Source: Scilla litardierei
Taxonomy: Eukaryota; Streptophyta; Magnoliopsida; Asparagales; Asparagaceae
Length of the DNA: 64,000 nucleotides
Assembly (NCBI GenBank): GCA_030789695.1
Contig: CM061142.1
Coordinates: forward strand, 157,142,714 to 157,206,713
Direction of reading: 5' to 3'
Shown here piece by piece: positions 33,544 to 43,191 of this stretch. The position numbers were made by a program, and so were the translations under genes. Position 1 is the first letter of the stretch. The number at the start of each line of letters is the position of its first letter. The notes under the pieces were generated by a model. The model was not told the DNA's origin. It saw only the letters and a list, made by a program, of their open reading frames with translations, and did not search any database.

Positions 33544-35050
33544 ATGGCAGCTGGACCCAGCAACGCTGGACAAGTCGAAGGTCCGAAGGAAAAGCCCCGA
33601 GCAAACATCGTCCTGTTAAAGGATGCCGCAGACTCCACAATGCCCCCGCCTCGACCAACGCAAGAGGCAAATGAGCCCAGGGTAACCCGAAGAGAATTCA
33701 ACCAATTCACTGCACATGTTGATAAGAGCTTAGGTGCGTTGGCGGCTTTGGTGCGGTAGAGCACGGGGAGCCCGTCCCCGGCAAAGGAGCCGCCGTCACC
33801 TCCAAATCCGTACCTGATGCCAACAAAAGGGCTCAGCATACCTCCGGGACCTGGGGGATCCAAGGGAAGAGACTTACCTCGACGGTTTGACCCCCCCGAC
33901 CCACCAATACAATATGACAAGGGTCGAGGATCAAGCCTTTGTGCTCCAACAGAAACCCACCCACTCCAATTACCGGGCGACGACCTGTAACATCTTGGAC
34001 CAGGTAATATATGGAGCTCCACCTGGTTATAACCCACTGAACCCTGCAGGTGGATTCACAAGAGGGGAAGAGATCCAAAATGGATTCCCCGGGGCCAACT
34101 TTTCACAAATTGGAGCAGGAGGATCCATGCTGGTCCAATCTGCTATGCGGAGAACTCCGCTAAAGGAGAATATCCTCTTCGCTCCTTTCCTTCCCAAATT
34201 CAAACTCCCGGCCCTACCAACATATGATGGCAGAGGCGACCCATGGTCACACATTCAAAAGTATTTGAATGTCATGCTACTCCACGGGGCCGATGAGCCA
34301 TACCTCTGCAGAGCTTTCAAAACCACTCTGACCAAGAGGGCGAAAAGTTGGTACGATGGGCTGCCCCGCTGTTGCATCGGATCATTTGACGAGCTAGCAG
34401 AAGTGTTCTGTAAGCAATTCGTCACCGGACGTCGACCCAAGAAGAGGTCGTCCTACCTCTTCTCGCTCAAACAGAATGAGAACGAGTCAATCCGAGATTT
34501 CGTCTCTAGATTCAACGACGAAAGGCTCGATGTGGAAGAGACGTCAGACGTGACTATCATAGCGGCTCTCACCCATGCGGTCAGGAACAAGCACCTGAGG
34601 AGATCTCTTCATCAGTTCCCCCTAATACCTTTGCAGAAATGTTCAATATCACTGATCGATTCACTTCCTCCAAGGAAGCAGAAGAGCCGGACGGAGCCAA
34701 TGTAAAGGGCACTCCCTCTCGCTGCAGAGACACGAGGCAAGCGAAATCAAACCTAGGAATCCTTGCCAGGAGTCCCGAGACAAGAGGCCCAGGGAGAGGA
34801 GCCCCCGAAGCAAGGAGCATATAACCTACGCTAAGCAGGTCGTCTCTAAGGCAGAAGTCCTCGCCTATGCCCCGAAAGAAGAGCTGATACAGGACGCTGC
34901 AAAAAAGGGAAAATACGAGAAGATGGACGACCTCAAATTCTGTAAATACCACAATGACTATGGGCATGAACAAATGACTGTTGGACCGTCAAGAAGGAGA
35001 TCGACGCCCTAGTCAAATGGGGACACCCCCAATGGCCCATCCAGTGATCT
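33544..35050 (+). pseudogene. Tat-lineage gag, frameshifted
   Basis: The ATG at 33544 gives MAAGPSNAGQVEGPKEKPRA, placed 40 bp after the primer site. This frame stops at 33757-33759. The domain resumes in another frame from about 33887 with the capsid (Retrotrans_gag) core: LPKFKLPALPTYDGRGDPWS, KRAKSWYDGLPRCCIGSFDE and RDFVSRFNDERLDVEE (to about 34600). A further shift near 34625 continues with MFNITDRFTSSKEAEEPD. A zinc-knuckle-like CKYHNDYGH appears near 34940-34967, again shifted afterwards. At least three frame breaks make this copy inactive. Confidence 0.88.
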
Positions 35051-35339
35051 ATCCGTCAAGGAAGGGTCCTCGAAACAGAAGGACAAGATGACAGGATCGC
35101 TCGTCACTAAGGTGGTCGATAGAAGAGTCGTCTAAACAACCCTTGACGAAAAACACAGAGATGAATGGAAAACCGCTCCAACGTCGATCGAAAAATACCT
35201 GTACGCCTTTTTTGTTTCTTATTTTCGCTAAATAAAGCATGTTTCATTTATTAAACAAAGTTTTGCATCTCCGAATCTTCATAAAGTTTGGAGAAATCAC
35301 CCAACCCCCCTTCAGGGGTTGGGAAAACTGAACTTGTGA

Positions 35340-36480
35340 TGCAAACGATCGTCAGCCGTGGGTCGAAGGTGCAACCCCTTTGCCACTGAACGACCCTCGC
35401 AAATGGCCATCAGCCGTAAGTCGAAGGGGCCACCCCTTTGCCACTGAATGACCCTCGTAAAAGTTCGCCAGTCGTAAGTCAAAGGAACCACCCCTTCGCC
35501 ACTGAACGACCCTCGCAAAAAGTCATCAGCCGTAAGTCGAAGGGACCACCCCACTGAACGACCTTCGCAAAAGGTCGTCAACCGTAAGTCGAAGGGGCCA
35601 CCCCTTTGCCACTGAACGACCCTCGTAAAAGGTCGTCAACCGTAAGTCGAATGGACCACCTCTTCGCCACTAAACGACCCTCACAAACGGTCGTCAGCCG
35701 TAAGTCGAAGGGGTCACCCCTTTGCCATCGAAAGACCCTCATAAAATGCCATCAGCCGTAATTCGAAGGGGTCACCCCTTCACCACTGAATGACCCTCAC
35801 AAAAGGTCGTCAGCCGTAAGCCGAAGGGGCCACCCCTTCGCTACTGAACGACCCTCGCAAACGGTCGTCAGCCATAAGTCGAAGGGGCCACCCCTTCGCC
35901 ATTGAACGACCCTCGCAAACAGTCGTCAGCCGTAAGTCGAAGGGGCCATCCCTTCACCACTGAACGACTCTCGCAAAAGGTCGTCAGCTGTAAGTCGAAG
36001 GGGCCACCCCTTCGCCACTGAACGACCCTCGCAAACGGTCGTCAGCCATAAGTCGATGGGAAGGGCCGTCAGTCGTAAGTCGAAGGAGCCACCCCGTCAC
36101 CACTGAACGACCCTCGAAAACGGTCGTCAGCTGTAAGTTGAATGGGCCACCCCTTCGTCACTAAACAACCCTCGCAAACGGTCGTCAGCCGTAAGTCGAA
36201 GGGGCCACCCCTTCGCCACTGAACGACCCTCGCAAACGGTCATCAGCCGTAAGTCGAAGGGGAGGGTCGTCAGCTGTAAGTCGAAGGGGCCACCCCTTCG
36301 CCACTGAATAACCCTCACAAACGGTCGTCAGCCGTAATTCAAAGAGACACCCCTTCGCCACTGGACGACCCTCGTAAACGGTCGTCATCTTTAAGTCAAA
36401 GGGCCCCCCTCGCCACTGAACGACCCTTGTAAATGATCATCAGCCGTAAGTCGAAGGGACCCCCTCGCCACTGAATGACT
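35340..36480 (+). repeat. 58-bp tandem array in Tat element
   Basis: About 19-20 units, each close to GTCGTCAGCCGTAAGTCGAA followed by GGGGCCACCCCTTCGCCACT and GAACGACCCTCGCAAACG. Within every unit CGAAGGGG and CCCCTTCG face each other around CCA, a hairpin. Several units are shortened (for example near 36050 and 36260). Tandem arrays in the 3' region of Tat-lineage elements are known and can seed satellites. Confidence 0.92.
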
Positions 36481-36814
36481 CGGGTCCCCACATCGTAAGA
36501 TCACGAGTCAGGCGGGCCTCATCCCCCCCCCCCCACACGAAACGTGGCAGACAAATTCTAAGTGTGGTTCGGTGGCCTATCCTCGAAGCAGTCTAACCCA
36601 TCGAAAGGGGCCACCATGGGGCGTGAACAACAACAAACAAGGAGAGGCAACGACATACAAGAATACACAAGCTAATTCTCTTATCACTCTTCATTATAAA
36701 ATATTATTATCATTCGCACCACCCTCCTACACATTCAAAAAATTTCAGGTGGACCAGATCTTACAACGGCCGCTCAGGACCCTGGTCTCCCTCCAATACG
36801 GTCGTTAGCTCCGC
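36481..36814 (+). other. Spacer between tandem array and antisense ORF
   Basis: Contains a C-run near 36525-36534 and no coding signal. Confidence 0.5.
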
Positions 36815-38866
36815 TCAGGACCATGCTCTATCACCAGCTATGGTGGTGGCCTCGCCTACAGGAGCTGTCTCATCCACGTCCTGGCTGGGCTCGGCCTCAT
36901 CATGGCTCGAATCATCCTCGCCATGGTCTGGAAAAACCACATGTATTTTATCGATCTCCGAGGAGAGGTTGGAGAATCGGTTCTTCGTCTCCAACCAACA
37001 CCGCTCAAAACCCCGCCCATATAGTATTTCAAAGTTGGGAAACTTATCCGTGAAAACCCGGATCGCTCTCTCCGAAATGACATCAGTCACAACTCTCTCC
37101 TCCAACAAATCATTCTCTGCCTTTTCTCTTAAGGCGATCTGTTCCGCCTCTCTCCTACAAGACTCGTTAGCTCCCATAGGAGGTTTTCAACGATCGACGT
37201 CCTCGTCTCGAAGAGACGACGGACTTTCTTCAGGTCAGCCTAGGACTTCTCCATCCTTGAGCTGACGGCCTCCAAAGTGACACCATAATCGGCCACCTCT
37301 AAAGGTCGACGGCACAAAGCCTCGGTCGCCACAAGAGCCTGCTTACAACGATCGATGATCAACATGTACACAGATGGTAACATCGATAGAAGTCCAGATA
37401 ACAATTACCTAGACACTGGCATGGATAGCTACTGACGCAAGTCGCTCGAAGTCGACCATGTCCACGACCGGCCGGTCCCATGGAAGGGTCGTTTTCTTGG
37501 CGATACGGGAAGCAGCCCCGCAATCGAGAAGTGTAGAATCCCCAAGCCTCAAAGGGAATCTCGCCCTGACAAGATCCTCTTTGGCACAGATGAAGGGGGC
37601 CTGAGAAGATCGAACCTCCAGCAACATAGGTCGGTACTCCGCTGGGATGTCTTCAGGCAACCCCACGGAGGGGGATAGACCCCCCAGGGCCAGGAGTCCT
37701 GGTGCGTGCAAAGATCCGACGGAACCTGAGTCTCCATCGAACCTTCCTCGTGGGGTGCACCACTCCAGGGTCGAGAGGTCTGTTCTGCAGATGCATTCGA
37801 CCCAGACAGCTCCTCGTCGCAAAGAATGAGAACCCTCTGCCTTTTTTGGCCTCCCTCCCATGCAACCACCTCGAATTCGGAGGAGTGGTCTTTCTTCTTT
37901 TTCTGCTGAGGGTAAGCCCCCTGGGCAATCCCTTCGATAATCATGGCCGATCCACGGCCAGTTGGGTCGAAGACCTCGATACGGTCGGGACCCGAGGCGA
38001 CAACATCCTCATCTCCGCCTCTCTGATGGAAGCCTCAACAGCGACCTTCAGTGCGGGATCTACCTGGTAATCCACGCTGATCATCCCTGCTAGAATAGCA
38101 AACAAGTTAGTCCGGGTGACGAATGTCGAATAGTTGGCGAGCACGGTCGAACCAACCTTTCCTCCACACGTTCCGACACAACACTTCGTCCAACCAGAGC
38201 CACTCAACCGACCTCACCTCCACTGGCAGATCCTTCAAAGCGTCAGCAGCTTTCTTCTCCTCAATGTCCAGCGGCTTATTCTCAGTGGGCCCCAAATCAG
38301 GGGCGCCCCAGCCGGTGCAGACGCTCGCCTTTCCCTGGAAGACCACAAACATGAACTCGTCCTTCCAGTTGGGGTTGGAGGTGGGGAGATTTTCCAGCAA
38401 CTTCCTCCCACGATGAGCCATTATCGTGTACCACCTTGGGGTCTTAAGAGGAGGAATCCAAAAGAAAATGGTTGAACAAACGCAGTGACGGCTTGATTCC
38501 CTTCGTCACATATAGAACTATAAAGGCCATCAACACGCCAACACCGTTCGGCATCAGCTGGCAGAGGAAAATGTAGAAGGTGCATAGGAAGTACCGCAGG
38601 AAAGGATGCATGGGAAATCAGAGGCCTCGTTCGAAAGTTTTGACGTAGACCCCCACTTCCCGATCGTCGGGACGATGAGCCCTCTCGTCCCTCCCGGGCA
38701 GTCTGACCTAATAATCAAGACGAACATACTTCCTCTGAAGTGTGTCGATTTGGCTAGCCTTGACCATGGTTCTCAAATCTGCCAGCAAGCCTGGCTCCAT
38801 GGCCCCTTCCTGGTTCTTTTGGACGGCAGTGACCACATTCTTTTCGGAGGCATATGAAGAAGCCAT
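36815..38866 (-). pseudogene. Antisense ORF of Tat element (putative gypsy-type transposon family), degenerate
   Basis: The minus-strand start is ATG at 38866 (MASSYASEKN). Near 38650-38470 it reads KTFERGL, a stop, then FPMHPFLRYFLCTFYIFLCQ and LMPNGVGVLMAFIVLYVTKG. This pattern is typical of the plant family annotated as putative gypsy-type transposon, encoded antisense near the 3' end of Tat elements. Further on comes a NWKDEFMFVV block (about 38360) and a charged, coil-like C-terminal part (SCRREAEQIALREKAENDLL, about 37110-37170). Several stops and shifts are present. The function is unknown. Known as the extra antisense ORF (aORF) of Tat elements. Confidence 0.7.
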
Positions 38867-39159
38867 TGCTTTCGAGAGAAGGAGAATCTAAATCGAGAGA
38901 ATGAAGAAAGTATCCTCGCACTCCTCCACTGGAACCGTCAAATATAGGCGAAACAGCAACTGTGTGACGAAGCACGTGTCAAAGATCCAAGGACCAGGGC
39001 GTCTTGGATTTCGAATCGACAAATCAGCTGAATCGACGAGGCGGGCTTGGTGCCCAGAACTCGAGTGATATTTTCTCGACTTCCGCGCCCCATTAAACGC
39101 GATGTAACATCGCTTAACCTTAGCAGATGGATCCCTCATGGTCGTGCGATGGGGGCCAC

Positions 39160-40386
39160 TGTTGAGTCATTGGGCCTACACTCGAGGAGGCTAGGGATGG
39201 CAGTAATGGCCTGACCCGACTGGCCCGATCCGGCCCGACCTGGTTTTAACCCGTCCCGCCCTGGCCCGCAGACGGGTCGGGGCAAGCTTGGGCTTCGTAT
39301 GAGGCCTGCACCACCCCGACCTGTCCCGGTAAACTATAGAAGTTCTGAAAAAACCTTACAATTTTAATGCGGACCATACGGCAGTCCATAACCCATAACT
39401 CATACTTTGTTCCATTGTTCTCCTAATTGAACCAATTCCCAATTCCAAATTACCAAACATATCACAATTCTCCCAATTTTGAAATAAAAATTTTGTTTTG
39501 GATTCATATGGATGGTAGTAATGACCTGACCCGACCGGCGCGACCCGGTTTTGGTAAGAAGTTACCCGCCCTGCCTCGGCCTGAGACCCGCCCCACCCCG
39601 ACCCGTAGACAGGACAGGGCAAGCTTGGGTAGTTAAATACCTGCCCTGCCCCGCAATATTGGCATTTCTAGAGGAGACTCGGTCGAAGAATGACCAAGGC
39701 CCACCAGGCCCACCAGAGAAGTCCGATATCGGACCTAGTCAAAGCCTAAATGGCTAGTCGACCGATGGGTCCGTCTCGCGCGAATGTAGGATTAAAGGCG
39801 GGTTCAGAAATCCTGGGGACGTGGGAAACATTTTACTCCCATTCATGACGGAAGATCGTGGCCCCAATATAGGCGGCTGTTATCTCCCCAACGTCTCTAA
39901 GAGGACCCCCGAACCCCTATAAATAGGAGGAGAGGTTCCATCTTCAAGGTACGAGTGCTAATACATAGAACTATATATTCTTATTTCTACATTTCCATAT
40001 TCAAGCTTGCGTCGTTAGTCTAGGGACGAACCTCAGTGGGTCGTTCTCTACTACACCAAGCTCCATATCTCCCTTAAGTTCCTCATTAACTTAAGCATCG
40101 GAGGGGATTTGAGTCGGAACCCAGATCAGACCCACCTAACGACTCTCTGTGGTGCAGCCAGATGATCACCATCCAATGCAAAGGTCGATATCAAGCTTTT
40201 CAACCTCGAACGACCGACCCAATGATCATTCGTAGGTCGATCAACGGTCCTACCATCATCATCTACCAACTACCGACCCCAGTTCATCCTACCGAGGGTC
40301 CTACTTTGAAGGCTGACTAGGCTCCAGCTCAGTGCCGCGAGTCCCCGTCAGCTGGACAACTGTGCCGGTCAATTTTGGCCTTAACA
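39160..40386 (+). repeat. Tat element 3' LTR with MITE insertion
   Basis: Matches the 5' LTR except for the insertion at 39193-39670 and its duplicated 9-bp flank. TATA box at 39917-39927. Confidence 0.92.
39193..39670. mobile_element. MULE-like MITE in Tat 3' LTR, internally dimeric
   Basis: 478 bp, beginning AGGGATGGCAGTAATGG and ending CAATATTGGCATTTCTA, so the ends are imperfect inverted repeats. The flanks GAGGAGGCT (39184-39192) and GAGGAGACT (39671-39679) are a 9-bp TSD with one difference, and the partner LTR has a single GAGGAGGCT. A second GATGGTAGTAATGACCTGAC copy near 39508 shows that the element is two related units joined. Confidence 0.82.
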
Positions 40387-40478
40387 GTCAGCATTTTTGT
40401 CCTAGTCATACCTTTAATGACACGTAGGACAAAATTCAAAGAAGGTTGTCAAATGTATAATAGATGTTTTATTGCTGC

Positions 40479-41255
40479 ATAGTCATAACACGTGCCCGCG
40501 GGCACGGTTCACTTAAGATTTTACCCCGCGAAATCTTTGTTCCCAAAAAATTATATTCACGTCCAAAATTTAAAAGAACAACAAATTAGCGTAAACATAT
40601 TTAGCGGCACGGGTGCCTTCGATGCGGAATAAAAAATTCAGCACAGGCACCTTCGACACATAAGAACAAATTCGGCACAGGGGCCTTTGGCATGAAACAA
40701 CAAATTCGACATGGGCGCCTTCGACCCGAAACAACAAATTCGGTGTAGAACAACAAATTCGGCATGTGCACCTTCAGCGTGGAACATTGAATTAGCGTAA
40801 AAACATTTAGCGGGCGCCTTCGGCGCATAATCCGTGTCCGCGGGCACGGTTCACGTAAGATTTTCCCCCGCGAAATCGTTATTTCCAAAAAAATTATTTT
40901 CGCAGCCAAATTTAAAAGAACAACAAATTAGCATAAAAATATAATTCTTTCATAATATTACTTTTCCTTATTTTTTTTATAAATATTGTAAATTAAATCA
41001 CATAAATGCATGTATGTTCAACTTCCAAGACCTCTTAAATTCAAAGATATCGAATTTCAAAAAATTAAATGAAGATTTATTTCTCCAAAAAGATCCCCCT
41101 AAAATACAAAAGTTTTCCCTCCCAAAATTTTCACAAACTCTCATCTCAACCGTTGATATCGCAAGATTAAATCTCAACCATCCTTCTATCAACATGTTTG
41201 TCCTAGTCAGCCCTAAGATTCAAAAACAGTTGTCAAATGTAATATATAATTGTGA
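40479..41255 (-). mobile_element. Helitron-like element C
   Basis: The 3' end carries the perfect palindrome CGTGCCCGCGGGCACG (40491-40506) followed on the minus strand by TGTTATGA and CTAT in place of CTAG. The 5' end is TCACAATTATATATTACATT at 41255, preceded by A. A second 3'-type hairpin (CCGTGTCCGCGGGCACGG, 40832-40849) inside it suggests two merged copies. It contains a GGCGCCTTCG / CAACAAATTCGGC minisatellite at 40605-40825. Confidence 0.55.
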
Positions 41256-41257
41256 TC

Positions 41258-41303
<46 letters not shown>
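41256..41303. repeat. AT microsatellite between Helitrons C and D
   Basis: Nearly pure (AT)n at the centre of a long inverted repeat formed by the head-to-head 5' ends of C and D. Confidence 0.9.
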
Positions 41304-41310
<7 letters not shown>

Positions 41311-42170
41311 TACATTTGACAACGATTTTTGAATTCTAGGGCTGACTAGGACAAGATAAAGAGTGGCTGAGATTTGATCTTGGTAAATCAATGGTTGAGA
41401 TTGGATTTTGTGAAAATTTTTGGGGGAAAATGCCTTGGGAATATAAACTTTGAAATTAGAAGTGCCTTGGAAAAGAGTGTGGAAATTAAATTTGGGGGGA
41501 AAAGTGCATTGGGAAAGATTGTGGAGATTAAATTTGGAGGAAAAAGTGCATTGGAAACCTAAGCTTTGAAATTAAAAGTGCCTTGGGAAAGATTGTGGAG
41601 AATCATGATCCATTAAATTAAACAAAATAAAAAATTTAGCGTAAAACAATTTAGCGGAACGACGAATTAGCGTAAAAATACCTTGATGTTTGTTGTCTTC
41701 GACGCCCGCTAAATTTTTTTACAAAGATTTGTTGTTCTGCGCCGAAGGCGCGGGCGCCAAATTTGTTGTTCGATGCTGAATTTGTTGTTCCGTTGTTCTG
41801 CGACAAAGGCGCGGGCGCCGAATTTGTTGTTACAAAGATTTGTTGTTCTGCGCCAAAGGCGCGGGCGCCAAATTTGTTGTTCGACGCCGAATTTGTTGTT
41901 CCGTTGTTCCGCACCGAAGTCGCCCGCCCAATTTTTTTACAAAGATTTGTTGTTATGCACCGAATGACCTGGCGCCAAATTTGTTGTTCGACGCCGAATT
42001 TGTTGTTCCACGCCGAAGACGCCCGTGCCAAAGGTGCCCGTGCCACTAAATATTTTTACGCTAATTTATTGTTCTGTTTAATTTTGGCAGTGTAAATAAT
42101 TTTTCGGGGAACAAAAATTTGTCGGGGAAATGTTAAATGAACCGTGCCTGCGGGCACGGGTTATGACTAG
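41304..42170 (+). mobile_element. Helitron-like element D
   Basis: The 5' end TAAATAATACATTTGACAAC matches the family start with the first bases changed. The 3' end has hairpin CCGTGCCTGCGGGCACGG (42142-42159), then GTTATGACTAG, and inserts before T. A minisatellite of TTGTTGTTC / GCGCCGAAGGCGCGGGCGCC units fills 41690-42040. No coding capacity. Confidence 0.65.
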
Positions 42171-42768
42171 TATATATATATGTTGTGCAATTGTCTCTTG
42201 TGTGCTCTCTTTTATATATCTAAATGATGAGACTTAATTGCATGATGAAATGTTGATATTGGACTTCCATTCCTCTAGTCAACTACTTGTTTTGATTTGT
42301 TTTGTTTTGATATATAATGTATATGAGACCCCTTAATATTTTTATGTTTTCCATTGGTATTACAATACATATATATCAATCTTTAAACTCCCATAATTAT
42401 TGTTTTAGGTTGAGTTAGCACTATTGTCGCTGTTTAATTTACTCCCACTTTTTGGATATGCCATAAGGGGAGATAAATAAACAATTCATAAATGTGCTAA
42501 TTACAAGCTAAACTTGAATCTAAGATTGAAGTTACCTTAGATTCAGGGTGAGTAAGATATAGTGAATTTGGATTCAAAATCCTAAATTTCATATCATGAA
42601 ATATCTTAATTCATTGCATATCAAACTATTGCCTTAATTGATCATATGATGCCCATATTATTATTGATTAACTTGATTGGCATCTATGTAGGGAGAGTAA
42701 GTATTCTTAAGCACAATTATTTATCTTTTTGTTTATGTTATATTTGGCATCACCAAAACGGGGGAGAA
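42171..42768 (+). other. Sirevirus 3' region and polypurine tract
   Basis: Non-coding. It contains a purine tract AAGGGGAGATAAA (42465-42477) and the LTR-proximal AAAACGGGGGAGA (42755-42767) following GGCATCACC, the usual Sirevirus context. Extra upstream tracts are known in Sireviruses. Confidence 0.7.
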
Positions 42769-43191
42769 TGTTGAGTATTGGACTTCTCCCTACTTGGTGT
42801 TGATGATGACCAAACATAAATACTTGTGACTAACCTCTACTTGCAGTTAATCCATTATCCAAGCTTATCATATCAATTATCAATAGACTTCACTCAAGGT
42901 TCAATCAAAGCTCACAAAGCCATTGGATGATCAAAGATGAAAGGTTGAAGCTCTAAGGAGACTTCAAGCTCATCCATTAGAAAGAAGAGAGACAAAAATA
43001 AATGTGATATATTTATTTCTCTTCTAGTATGTAGCTTTGTAGTATAATTATGTTGGAGCAAGCACACACACTTCATTCTAACCTAGGAATAACTTAGAAT
43101 TCAATTCTTTGGCCTCCAACTCTTGATTCACTTAATGTGCACTTCTGATCTTTTTCAAGCGACTGCTGAACGTTTCTCAGCCGCCAGTATC
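42769..43191 (+). repeat. Sirevirus 3' LTR, first part
   Basis: TGTTGAGTATTGG onward, starting with the GTTGATGATGACCAAACA phrase seen at many Sirevirus LTR starts. The CGACTG motif region begins near 43159. It is cut at 43192 by the Tekay-like element. Confidence 0.75.

Larger units (their letters stand above)
32746..40386 (+). mobile_element. Tat-lineage Ty3/gypsy element, pol-less, with antisense ORF
   Basis: LTRs are 32746-33484 (739 bp) and 39160-40386 (1227 bp, of which 478 bp is an inserted MITE plus its 9-bp TSD). The TSD GTCAG is perfect (32741-32745 and 40387-40391). The primer site TGGCACCGTCTGTGGGAA (33488-33505) is the Tat/Ogre-type form. The order is gag, a 58-bp tandem array, an antisense ORF and the 3' LTR. 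There is no protease, RT or integrase. The LTRs are clearly diverged (more than 10 percent in the stretch I compared), so this is an old insertion. Confidence 0.93.
32354..40464 (-). mobile_element. Helitron-like element B (about 465 bp) split by a Tat element
   Basis: The 3' end is CTAG (32354-32357) with hairpin CCGTGT...ACACGG (32365-32383). The 5' end is TCTATTATACATTTGACA at 40464, preceded by A on the minus strand. Once the Tat element and one GTCAG copy are removed the element is about 465 bp with both termini. Confidence 0.65.

Noticed and set aside
35340..36480. Regular repeats resembling a CRISPR array
   Set aside because: Units are contiguous 58-bp tandem copies without unique spacers, inside a plant retrotransposon.
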